A DNA stretch of 64,000 nt from JAKZVK01 sp965248255 (GTDB lineage Bacteria > Acidobacteriota > Terriglobia > Bryobacterales > UBA6623): contig CBDFIW010000003.1 of the NCBI GenBank assembly GCA_965248255.1, positions 1,674,001 to 1,738,000 on the forward strand, given 5' to 3'. This document shows, one piece after another, positions 1 through 6,741 of the stretch. Each line of letters starts with the position of its first letter. Position 1 is the stretch's first letter. The notes under the pieces were generated by a model. It was not told where the DNA came from, searched no databases, and saw only the letters and a program-made list of their open reading frames with translations. The position numbers were made by a program, and so were the translations under genes.

Positions 1-1
1 T

Positions 2-415
2 CCCGGCGAGTTGTTTGCGCGACCCGGCTTCCTCGTAACCAACAAGGCCTTGCCGAGCCGCTCGGTGGTGTGCTTTTACAACAAACGCGGCACCGCCGAA
101 CAGTGGATCAAGGAAGGCAAGCAGGCCACGAGCTGGACGCGGCTGTCGTGCCATCGCTTTCGAGCGAACGAGGTGCGGCTGCAACTGAGCGTGCTGGCTT
201 ACACCCTGGGCAACTTGTGGCGGCGGCTCGGACTGCCGAGCAGGATCAAGAGTTGGTCGCTGACGACCTTGCAACACAGGTTGATGAAGACGGGCGGTCG
301 GCTCGTCAAGCACGCCCGCTATTACTGGCTGCTGCTGGCGGAGGGGCATCTGAACCGGCGGCTGTTCGGTGACATGCTCAGGCGGCTCGCGGCGCTACCA
401 GTGCCAGGCGGGTAG
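2..415 (+). CDS. IS1380-type transposase, C-terminal part (cut by window start)
   Basis: The open frame runs in from the window edge and ends at 415. The visible part contains the segment FYNKRGTAEQWIKEGK, typical of the C-terminal catalytic region of IS1380/IS4-type DDE transposases; the E in this stretch is the probable last acidic catalytic residue. The protein ends with a basic tail and a GxLVKHARYYWLLLAEGHLN segment, as in this family. The rest of the element lies left of the window, so length and integrity are unknown. It borders a patchwork of mobile-DNA scraps. Confidence 0.75.
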   Translation, partial: PGELFARPGFLVTNKALPSRSVVCFYNKRGTAEQWIKEGKQATSWTRLSCHRFRANEVRLQLSVLAYTLGNLWRRLGLPSRIKSWSLTTLQHRLMKTGGRLVKHARYYWLLLAEGHLNRRLFGDMLRRLAALPVPGG

Positions 416-884
416 CTAGCGACGGGCTGCGACGGACAAGAGACGCCGAGTTGCTGAAGAGCGAACTACTAGGGAGCAGTGTCGGCGAAAAGCCCCCCAG
501 CGAGTTGGAACGCGGCGATGAAGCGGCATTCAGCGACCGAATCGGGGGCGAACGGGGCATCGACCGTGAGAGGAGAACCAAGGTCTTGCATCCGAGCCGC
601 GGATGGGAGTACCCTGACCGTGTCGGGATGGCCAAAACGGAAATCCCGGTATAGACACCTGGCCATGATCTTCCCGTCTCGGAAGCCAATTGGCAAGCAA
701 GCAGATCACACGGACGGGGCGAGCGGAGGCTGTCACCAAGGAAGGCCTGGCCGCAACCCTGCTCCCAGGACGTCAGCCCGATCAAATGGGACAACGTCAT
801 TCTCTACGGCCAGTACGTCCTCGATCGTGCCCGGGTCCGCTAAGGAACGGGTCCCTATGTTGTATTTCAACACGAATGTGGGCG
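416..884. other. No convincing gene; probably element end plus junction DNA
   Basis: About 470 bases follow the transposase stop. Several short frames are open on both strands, but none has a recognisable family, a good ribosome-binding site or a start next to a neighbour. The right end of the transposon should lie here, but its other end is outside the window, so the inverted repeat cannot be placed. Confidence 0.4.
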
Positions 885-1025
885 CTACCCTGACATATCC
901 TCGAACAGGTCCCTGAATCCCCCCGGCTTCTCCGATTTCTGCCAGGGTGCATCGCCGCGCTCAATCTGCTCGGTTTCTTCTCTCACCCTTTTCTTCGCGT
1001 CGTCTTCCAGTTTGTCTTTGCTCAT
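885..1025 (-). CDS. Small charged protein, 46 aa, phage-like hypothetical
   Basis: ATG at 1025 to TAG at 885. The peptide begins MSKDKLEDDAKKRVREETEQ and ends GGFRDLFEDMSG. It is rich in Lys, Glu and Asp, with an amphipathic N-terminal half and a short aromatic C-terminus. No family is recognised. It follows a truncated frame on the same strand by 64 bases, so both may come from a phage or plasmid operon. The ribosome site is weak. Codon use and the sensible hydrophilic pattern argue for a real gene, but it is short. Confidence 0.4.
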   Translation of the reverse strand: MSKDKLEDDAKKRVREETEQIERGDAPWQKSEKPGGFRDLFEDMSG

Positions 1026-1089
1026 GGTTTCTCGTTGCTGCGATTGACGCATCTGTGGGGGTCCTGCTCCAGCGGGCAGGAGTCAGAAA

Positions 1090-1272
1090 TCAAGGTGTCG
1101 CTGGCCGCCCGGAGTCGGTAACGATGACCTGCTCGCCGCCACGGTCCAGGACAGCCGTTACGGTGGTGGTCCAGGACTGGCCGTTTCGCGGCTGCACGAC
1201 GATGTTTGCACCGACGAGTTCAGAGGGCAGGGCGGAGGCATCGCCGAGGTAGATGGAGCCCCATACTATACG
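1090..1272 (-). pseudogene. Truncated hypothetical protein, C-terminal 60 aa
   Basis: An open frame on the minus strand from just after a TAA (1273-1275) to TGA at 1090. It encodes WGSIYLGDASALPSELVG followed by a strand-rich stretch ending TDSGRPATP. It has no usable start codon in its first 14 codons, so it is read as the tail of a longer gene whose 5' part was removed. The break coincides within a few bases with the 5' break of the mobC remnant on the opposite strand, so about 1272-1277 looks like a recombination joint. Function unknown. Confidence 0.4.
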
Positions 1273-1276
1273 TTAG

Positions 1277-1411
1277 GGAGCGATCCGGCATTATGGCCTG
1301 CCCGGGGAGCGGCGGGCGGGGAAGTTAATCACGCATGAGGAGGTGGTCGCGCATCTGGTCGCCATCGAGCGGGCGCTCGACACTTTGACCGTCGAGGGGG
1401 AACCGCGATGA
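1277..1411 (+). pseudogene. mobC/mbeC-like mobilization gene, 3' remnant
   Basis: A 44-codon frame directly upstream of the relaxase, ending GKLITHEEVVAHLVAIERAL then a short tail; its TGA (1409-1411) overlaps the relaxase ATG (1408). In ColE1-type mob regions mbeC lies upstream of mbeA and makes the accessory nicking protein that helps the relaxase bind oriT. Position, orientation and the start/stop overlap fit that role. No start codon is left after the upstream TAG, so only the C-terminus remains. The assignment rests mainly on gene order, because the fragment is too short for firm homology. Confidence 0.45.
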
Positions 1412-3015
1412 TGATCAAGTTTCTCGCTCGCGGAACCGGGTCGGCAGCGGCGGCAGCGGACTACCTCACCCGCGAGCAAAACCTCTCCCCCGACCAAGAT
1501 CAGGACCAAGATCAGGACCGGGACCCGGAGAAGAACCCGGAAGAAGTCAAAGTGCTGCGGGGCAATCCGCACCAGGTGGCCGACGTGGCCGACGCGCTTC
1601 AGTTCGAGCACAAGTACACGTCGGGCGTCATCGCCTGGGCACCGGAGGACAAGCCGAGCGATGCGCAAATCGGCCGCGTGCTGGACGAGTTCGAGAAAAC
1701 CGCCTGGGCGGGCCTCGAACCGGACCGCTACGCCTGGGCAGCGGTGCAGCACCGCGAAGCGGGCGGGGGTGTCCACGTGCATGTGCTGGCGGCGCGCTGC
1801 GATCTTGAGACCGGCAAGAGCCTGAATATCGCGGCTCCCGGATGGCAGAAGACGTTTTACGCGTTGCGGGACTGGCAGAACCACGAGAACGGCTGGAGCC
1901 GCCCGGACGATCCGGAGCGGGCGCGGGACGTGCAACCCGGCCATCGGGCCTACATCGAGGCCACCCAGCTTCGGTCCGGGTTGGAGGCGGAGAAAGATCC
2001 CCGGAGGCTGATTACCGACTATTTGAGCCAGGGCATCGAAACCGGGGCCGTCTCGGATCGCGCCACGATGGTTTCCGCCTTGCAGCGGGCGGGCCTGGAG
2101 GTGCCGCGCCAGGGGGAGCACTACCTCACGGCGGCGGACCCCGAGAGCGGCGGCAAGTGGCGGTTGAAAGGAGCGATCTATGAACGGGACTTCCAGCGGG
2201 AGCGACTTACAAGCTCGACTCCAGAAGAGGGCCGAGCAGGACCGGCAAGAGATCGAAGCACTGACTCAGAGCGAGCTGAAGAAGCTCGCAAAAAACTTGA
2301 GGCAGAGCGTGAACGACGAGATGTATATCATCGTGCGCGATATCAAGGATCACACCCGGTGGATGAACGCGGCGCTGTGGCGACCGTGGCTGCGGAGCGT
2401 GGCGGTCGGGGTGTGCCTCTTTCTCGGCATCTTGGCCGGGAGCTGGGGCCTGACGCGGTGGTATGCCAACCAAATCCAGAGCCTCATCGAGACGCGGGGG
2501 GCGCTCGAGTTCGAGATCCAAGAGGCGCGCCAGACCATCGAGCGGATCGAACAAGACACGTGGGGCGTGAAACTCGTCGAGGTCAACGGGCGGCGCTACG
2601 CGATCCTGCCGGAGAGCACCCCGGAAAATCCGCTCGGGATCATGGACGGACGGCCTACCGTCAGGCTATCGAGCGAGTGAAGGAGCTTTATGACCGAGTT
2701 AGAACAGCAGTTGACGAACGCCTTAACCGCGCTGTCGAAGCAGTACGAAGCGGAGATGGAGCAGCAGGCCGAGTGGGTCGGCGAATTGCAGAAGCAGGTG
2801 CAGCGGCTCGAAGAATCGGTCAAGGACTTGAAGCCGCAGCTCGGGCGGACCGAAGCGCTGGCGGAGGATTTGAAGCAGCAAGTCGAGCTCTTGAGGAGGG
2901 ACTACAAGGAGATCGCCGGAGTGTTGCGCGGGGTGTAAACGCGATCTGGAAGAGGCAGCAGCAGGCGCGGGAACGGCAGCGCGGGCCGGAGCGAGACTTT
3001 GGCCCCAGCCGCTAG
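1408..3015 (+). CDS. mobA: MobA/MbeA-type relaxase (MOB-P, ColE1-like), 535 aa
   Basis: DNA relaxase that would nick oriT, stay covalently bound to the 5' end and lead a mobilizable plasmid through a conjugation channel supplied by another element. Residues 1-170 form the catalytic domain: a Tyr at position 19 in AADYLTRE (the position used by ColE1 MbeA, as I recall) and the metal-binding triad H115, H123, H125 in QHREAGGGVHVHVL. ColE1 itself is usually described with an H-E-N triad, so this protein keeps the more general three-His form. From about residue 258 the sequence becomes Arg/Ala/Glu-rich and low in complexity, because two further genes are written in the +1 frame of the same DNA. 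Length is close to MbeA. No oriT was located. Confidence 0.85.
   Translation: MMIKFLARGTGSAAAAADYLTREQNLSPDQDQDQDQDRDPEKNPEEVKVLRGNPHQVADVADALQFEHKYTSGVIAWAPEDKPSDAQIGRVLDEFEKTAWAGLEPDRYAWAAVQHREAGGGVHVHVLAARCDLETGKSLNIAAPGWQKTFYALRDWQNHENGWSRPDDPERARDVQPGHRAYIEATQLRSGLEAEKDPRRLITDYLSQGIETGAVSDRATMVSALQRAGLEVPRQGEHYLTAADPESGGKWRLKGAIYERDFQRERLTSSTPEEGRAGPARDRSTDSERAEEARKKLEAERERRDVYHRARYQGSHPVDERGAVATVAAERGGRGVPLSRHLGRELGPDAVVCQPNPEPHRDAGGARVRDPRGAPDHRADRTRHVGRETRRGQRAALRDPAGEHPGKSARDHGRTAYRQAIERVKELYDRVRTAVDERLNRAVEAVRSGDGAAGRVGRRIAEAGAAARRIGQGLEAAARADRSAGGGFEAASRALEEGLQGDRRSVARGVNAIWKRQQQARERQRGPERDFGPSR
2180..2680 (+). CDS. mobB: MobB/MbeB-like mobilization protein, nested in mobA
   Basis: 166 aa, lying wholly inside the relaxase gene in a different frame. 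A ribosome site AAAGGAG precedes the ATG at a good distance. Residues 1-60 are a charged helical domain (SELKKLAKNLRQSVNDE), residues about 71-92 one transmembrane helix (SVAVGVCLFLGILAGSWG), followed by a coiled-coil-like stretch and a C-terminal domain. This is the layout of ColE1 MbeB, a membrane-anchored helper that steadies the relaxosome and its contact with the coupling protein; length is also similar. Its TGA overlaps the ribosome site of the next nested gene. Normal amino-acid composition here, against the skewed composition of the relaxase frame, supports real coding. Confidence 0.82.
   Translation: MNGTSSGSDLQARLQKRAEQDRQEIEALTQSELKKLAKNLRQSVNDEMYIIVRDIKDHTRWMNAALWRPWLRSVAVGVCLFLGILAGSWGLTRWYANQIQSLIETRGALEFEIQEARQTIERIEQDTWGVKLVEVNGRRYAILPESTPENPLGIMDGRPTVRLSSE
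2690..2938 (+). CDS. mobD: MobD/MbeD-like coiled-coil mobilization/entry-exclusion protein
   Basis: 82 aa, also nested in the relaxase gene in the same frame as mobB. AAGGAG (2680-2685) sits four bases before the ATG and overlaps the mobB stop, so translation is probably coupled. The peptide starts MTELEQQLTNALTALSKQYE and is almost entirely heptad-patterned coiled coil. ColE1 MbeD has about this length and the same start pattern; it is linked to mobilization and entry exclusion. Order mobC-mobA(mobB, mobD) and the nesting match ColE1-family plasmids. Confidence 0.8.
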   Translation: MTELEQQLTNALTALSKQYEAEMEQQAEWVGELQKQVQRLEESVKDLKPQLGRTEALAEDLKQQVELLRRDYKEIAGVLRGV

Positions 3016-3085
3016 ACTGGACTGCGGCGGCGAGACGAGATTTCGCTAGATGAAGCTGAGCGGATATTGATTTAAGGGCGGATGA

Positions 3086-3301
3086 TGGGTACGCGCGGGC
3101 GATGTTTCATACTGTCTGCGAGAGGCCACGACCAAGGACCATGTCGTGCCGCGCTGTCTGCTTGAGAAGCCATATCCTCCTAATCTTCTGACTATCCCCA
3201 GTTGCTGCGAGTGCAACACAGGCTTCAAGCAGGACGAGGAATACTTCCTAGCCGTCATGACCCCTTATTCCAGGCTCGACAGTTTGACCGTTTCAAAATG
3301 A
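3086..3301 (+). pseudogene. HNH endonuclease, internal fragment
   Basis: A frame with no start codon encodes REATTKDHVVPRCLLEKPYP, then NLLTIPSCCECNTGFKQDEEYF. This is the core of an HNH nuclease of the type that reads (S/T)K-DH-(V/I)-P followed by a PSC-x2-CN-x-G-(F/S)-x-(K/Q)DEEYF zinc knuckle. The N-terminal CxxC part is reduced to one Cys and the frame drifts into unrelated residues after about 3256, where it runs into the neighbouring convergent gene. It is a relic of an element-borne nuclease at the right edge of the mob cassette. Confidence 0.7.
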
Positions 3302-4941
3302 AGACGCTTGCCAGATCGCATACTCGCCCCACCAACAAGTAGCAGGCGACTGTCAAACAGAAGCATACGGTGAAAAAACCGGTCGTCTTCAAGTTTGGTC
3401 GTGATGCGCCAAGCCCCCGCGTCGCGATCGAGGACCTGGACATTGCCGCCGTATGTGCTGACAAAGAGGCGGCCATCTACGGTGTAGGCCGACGCGCCGA
3501 ATCCTTCCATGCCCTCTCGGCGTTTAACGTTAGCTTGCGGGTCGATCAGGCTCGGCCCGTGCGACCACTCTTCGCTGGCCGGATCGAATACATCAACCCG
3601 CGTCGTCGGGCCACCCTTCTGTTGCATGCCGCCTATAACGTACAGCTTGCCGCCAAGGTGTCCTAGAGAGAGAGCTCGTCGTTGGAAAGATGGCTTGGGG
3701 ATTTGTTTCCATACGATGTTCTCCTGCGACAAATCCGCCACCCACGCAGTTTCGTGCCACTGCTGTTCTTTGCCACTAAGTCGCCAGCCACCGACAACAT
3801 AGAGCTCGTCTCGAATCACAATGGCTTCATGGGAGGAGCGAGGTTCTGGTAAGGGAGGCAGAGACTCCCATTGCTTCGTCTGTGGGTCGAAGCAGACGAA
3901 ATCCGCCACCGAGCGAAGATCGTGGTCCTGGTCCTCTTTGTTATGCGCCGTGAATCCACCAATGCGGTACAGCTTGCCGCTGTGGGCAACCATTGCCAGC
4001 CCTTGCAACCGGGGACCCTTGGCGATCATTTCCCACTTCGAAGGCTTTCTCAGATTCAAGCGGCTGAGTTCGTTGGATTGACTCGTGTTCGAGTAATGAT
4101 GCGGCCGGCCAAAGTGTCCGCCGTAGACGTACAGCCAGTCACCAATTACTGTCGCCCCGAAACTCGTGATGCCCCTGGGCAGGTCGGCGTACTGCTGTAC
4201 TGTCTTTGGACCTGATGTGTCACTTGTGGACAACTTGCCGATGTTGGATGCCCCAACATCAAACGTCACGGTGGAGTAGAACCATGTTTCTTCGTACTGC
4301 TGTTTCTGGAATTCGCCGTTCTTCTTCTCGATCCGCCGGGCCCGAATCTCGTAGCGTCCTGGCTGCGGCTCTTTCAAGGCTGTAATCCCCTCGGCGTCGG
4401 TCTTGAGTTCCGACGGTTCACCCTTCGGAGGCACTACGATTACTTGAGAGCCCTCTATTGGCTTGCCCTTCCAAGAGACGCTGAGTAGCAGCTCGCCATT
4501 TTGTAGTTGTGGCGAGACATCGAGATCGAGCTTCTCGGAGCGTCTCACTCTGTCGCCCACACCCCATCTCAGCGACTTCGCGTAGTAATGCAGCAACATA
4601 GTCTTGTCACCATGCGAGAAGACGCCGTACAAACAGTAAGCTTCTATGGAGTCCCCGTCTGAGGGCAGAGCGCTTGTGAGAAATCCCTGGTCGTCCGTCT
4701 CGACTCGGCGAAGCTTGAGAGGGGCATACTGCGATTCGGCGTTGCGATACCATACTTTCAGTCTTGTCAGCCTGTCCAGAAACTTGGCTAAGTCCGGTTC
4801 AGCGGACTCACCAAAGTAGACGTGGGCTTGTGGATCGTTGCCGTCCTTGGTCTCAAGCGAGACCCAAACAAAATGGGCTCGCAGGGAACCAGACGCCAGG
4901 ATCATGCTCAACATCAACCCAACCACGTGTAGGATTCTCAT
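3265..4941 (-). CDS. Exported DUF4198-Kelch protein
   Basis: 558 aa with a cleavable signal peptide (MRILHVVGLMLSMILASGSLRA). ATG at 4941 is chosen over the upstream TTG at 4965 because GAGGAG lies seven bases before it. Residues about 22-200 resemble DUF4198/NikM-like Greek-key domains (AHFVWV at the mature N-terminus, then YAKSLRWGVGDRV). From about residue 260 come five to six Kelch blades with repeated YVYGG, YRIGG, YVVGG and YVIGG turns, forming a beta-propeller. Predicted periplasmic. NikM-like domains are associated with metal uptake, but here the propeller makes a binding or sensing role as likely. It ends about 10 bases beyond the HNH relic, so the break beside it probably did not damage it. 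Confidence 0.8.
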   Translation of the reverse strand: MRILHVVGLMLSMILASGSLRAHFVWVSLETKDGNDPQAHVYFGESAEPDLAKFLDRLTRLKVWYRNAESQYAPLKLRRVETDDQGFLTSALPSDGDSIEAYCLYGVFSHGDKTMLLHYYAKSLRWGVGDRVRRSEKLDLDVSPQLQNGELLLSVSWKGKPIEGSQVIVVPPKGEPSELKTDAEGITALKEPQPGRYEIRARRIEKKNGEFQKQQYEETWFYSTVTFDVGASNIGKLSTSDTSGPKTVQQYADLPRGITSFGATVIGDWLYVYGGHFGRPHHYSNTSQSNELSRLNLRKPSKWEMIAKGPRLQGLAMVAHSGKLYRIGGFTAHNKEDQDHDLRSVADFVCFDPQTKQWESLPPLPEPRSSHEAIVIRDELYVVGGWRLSGKEQQWHETAWVADLSQENIVWKQIPKPSFQRRALSLGHLGGKLYVIGGMQQKGGPTTRVDVFDPASEEWSHGPSLIDPQANVKRREGMEGFGASAYTVDGRLFVSTYGGNVQVLDRDAGAWRITTKLEDDRFFHRMLLFDSRLLLVGGASMRSGKRLHFETVKLSSLE

Positions 4942-4999
4942 TCTGATCTCCTCGTTAATTAGCAAAACGTTTTAAGTCGTCCTCCTGATCACATCCGTT

Positions 5000-6319
5000 C
5001 TATCCATTGCCTATTTCGACTGCATGACTTTGCTTCCAGAGCAACGCGCGGTCCGTCGAAGGCCTTTCCCCTCCGCCTGGACGGCTGTGGATGCAAACGA
5101 GTCGGCGGCCGAATCTAAGCAGCAGCTTTTCCCCGCTGACGGCGACGCCGTAGAGCCGGGATTCCTCGGACAGCCGATTCTCAGCAATCTTTTCGGCGCT
5201 GTCGGCAGTGAGATAGATCTCAACGACTCCATCGGCTCCGAAAAAGTAAACATGGCCTCTTGCGGCGATCGGCGAGGCCCAGCACTGACCCTCGAGCCGC
5301 GCGTGCCAGATCTCTTGCCCGGAGTCAATGTTCATACAGAAAGCCACCCCGGCTTTGTTGACCATGTACACGCGTGACTGATGCACGAGCGGGGAACTGA
5401 AGTACGACGCAGCCTCCGAAGCACGCCAGACGACTTCGGGAGTCGAGTGTCTGTTTGAGCCGAAACGGATTGCGGCTGTTTGTCCCTTGGTGCTCGACCC
5501 GATGATCGCCCCGCCAGGCATCGGAGTCGGCGAGGCAACGAACGTGCCATTGAAACCGTTCAGAGCCCACAGTGGCGAACCATCTTCGGTGTCGTAGGCG
5601 TCCACACGACCTCTCCCGCTGACGAGTGCGATCTCTCGGCCGTCGTGCTCAGCGATTGTCGGTGTGGTCCACGAAACTCCTTTGGGCCGGTCCGTCTTCC
5701 AGGCAGTTTTGCCGCTCTCCCGATCGGCGCACAGCAGATAAGAGGGCCCGTCGTGGGCAACTAGCACGAGCAGGCCCTTTCTGCACAGGCACAGCGAGCT
5801 CCCGATGCCGTGACGACCGTCGAACTCACCGAATTCCTGGGTGAGTTTGCGATGCCAAAGCGGCTTGCCAGCATGACTGAATGCGGCCAGGTCGCCGGTT
5901 TCGAAGAAAGCATAGACGCGGTCCGCGTCCACGGCGGCTGTCGGAGCGGCTTTGCTGACCATGTTGCTGTCCTCGATTTGCTGCGCGGGACCCAGTGTCC
6001 GCTTCCAGGCGATTGACCCTGCTGCAGTGTTTACAGTGATGAGGTGAAGTTCCTCCTTGTGTTTGCCGGCAGTGGACGTTATGAAAGCCAAGCCGTCCCA
6101 GACGACGGGGCTCGACTGCCCGTAGCCGGGAATTGCGACGCTCCACGAGACGTTGTTTTGATCGGACCATTCGAGCGGCAGCGCCTCGCCACCAGCGACG
6201 GAGCTGGAGCCGTCGCCGCGAAACTGCGTCCAGCGGGTTCGGGCGAGCGTTGCGGGAGCGAGCAGCGCTCCGAGGAAAGCGCGCCGGCCGAGATCCCTTG
6301 CGGGATGAGAAACTGGCAT
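5000..6319 (-). CDS. PQQ-like (BamB-type) beta-propeller protein, Tat signal
   Basis: 439 aa. The N-terminus DLGRRAFLGALLAPATLA is a Tat-type signal. The mature part begins WTQFRGDGSSSVAGGEALPLEW, the usual start of PQQ-like propellers in Acidobacteriota and Planctomycetota, and continues with repeated blades carrying G-x2-x-W motifs such as GSIAWKR, GKPLWHRK, GSPLWALN and GQEIWHARL. It lacks the catalytic Asp/Glu region of true PQQ dehydrogenases, so it is probably a structural or ligand-binding propeller. It lies on the same strand as the upstream TonB receptor and its small partner, about 140 bases further on, so it may belong to the same transcript. Confidence 0.82.
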   Translation of the reverse strand: MPVSHPARDLGRRAFLGALLAPATLARTRWTQFRGDGSSSVAGGEALPLEWSDQNNVSWSVAIPGYGQSSPVVWDGLAFITSTAGKHKEELHLITVNTAAGSIAWKRTLGPAQQIEDSNMVSKAAPTAAVDADRVYAFFETGDLAAFSHAGKPLWHRKLTQEFGEFDGRHGIGSSLCLCRKGLLVLVAHDGPSYLLCADRESGKTAWKTDRPKGVSWTTPTIAEHDGREIALVSGRGRVDAYDTEDGSPLWALNGFNGTFVASPTPMPGGAIIGSSTKGQTAAIRFGSNRHSTPEVVWRASEAASYFSSPLVHQSRVYMVNKAGVAFCMNIDSGQEIWHARLEGQCWASPIAARGHVYFFGADGVVEIYLTADSAEKIAENRLSEESRLYGVAVSGEKLLLRFGRRLVCIHSRPGGGERPSTDRALLWKQSHAVEIGNG

Positions 6320-6457
6320 CGTAAGAATAGTCCTTCCCGTCAGGGTGTGCCGGGTAGGGCGCTCACAGCAAAGAGAAACCCGCTGATCAAGATCAGCGCG
6401 GTTACCCAGTGCTCAACGGGGCCTAGGAAACTCCGTCTCCTGGACCTCTCCCCCTGA

Positions 6458-6733
6458 CTATTCGCTTTCGTCACGTTCTCCTCCTGCCTGTCTGTGACGA
6501 AAAAAGTTGGCGGCGCTGTCGCTCAGCATGGCGACCAACCGGAAATACTGCGCCTCGGTGAGCGTCATCGTGGTGAACCCGAGCTGAACGTGAATACAGT
6601 GGTGAGCGCACAGGGTTACCGCGCCAAAGCCTTCGTATTGCACGAGCGGAGCCGGTTCATGCGGCATGGAGTTTCTCCCGTGCACGGTCGAGAATGGCCG
6701 TGGAGGCGGGTTGTCATCAGGGTCGCTGTGCAT
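6458..6733 (-). CDS. Small protein with CAHHCIH metal-ligand-like motif
   Basis: 91 aa from ATG 6733, eight bases after the TonB receptor stop, so translation is probably coupled. An internal start (MPHEP, about 69 aa) is also possible. The core reads VTLCAHHCIHVQLGFTTMTL followed by TEAQYFRLVAML: a Cys/His cluster, two beta strands, then a helix. I recall similar short proteins beside TonB receptors in other phyla (DUF6686-like), but cannot confirm the family. The Cys and His spacing suggests metal binding. Soluble, no signal peptide. Confidence 0.6.
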   Translation of the reverse strand: MHSDPDDNPPPRPFSTVHGRNSMPHEPAPLVQYEGFGAVTLCAHHCIHVQLGFTTMTLTEAQYFRLVAMLSDSAANFFRHRQAGGERDESE

Positions 6734-6741
6734 GGCGCTTG

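Noticed and set aside
479..916. 145-codon plus-strand frame after the IS1380 end
   Set aside because: No ribosome site or family; it overlaps the better small minus-strand gene at 885-1025.
1291..2121. 276-codon minus-strand frame over the relaxase
   Set aside because: Mirror of GC-rich relaxase codons; no start site or family resemblance.
2180..3015. Frameshift in the relaxase to explain its low-complexity C-terminus
   Set aside because: The relaxase frame stays open to 3015 and the other frame contains two complete genes with ribosome sites, as in ColE1; overprinting explains it better.
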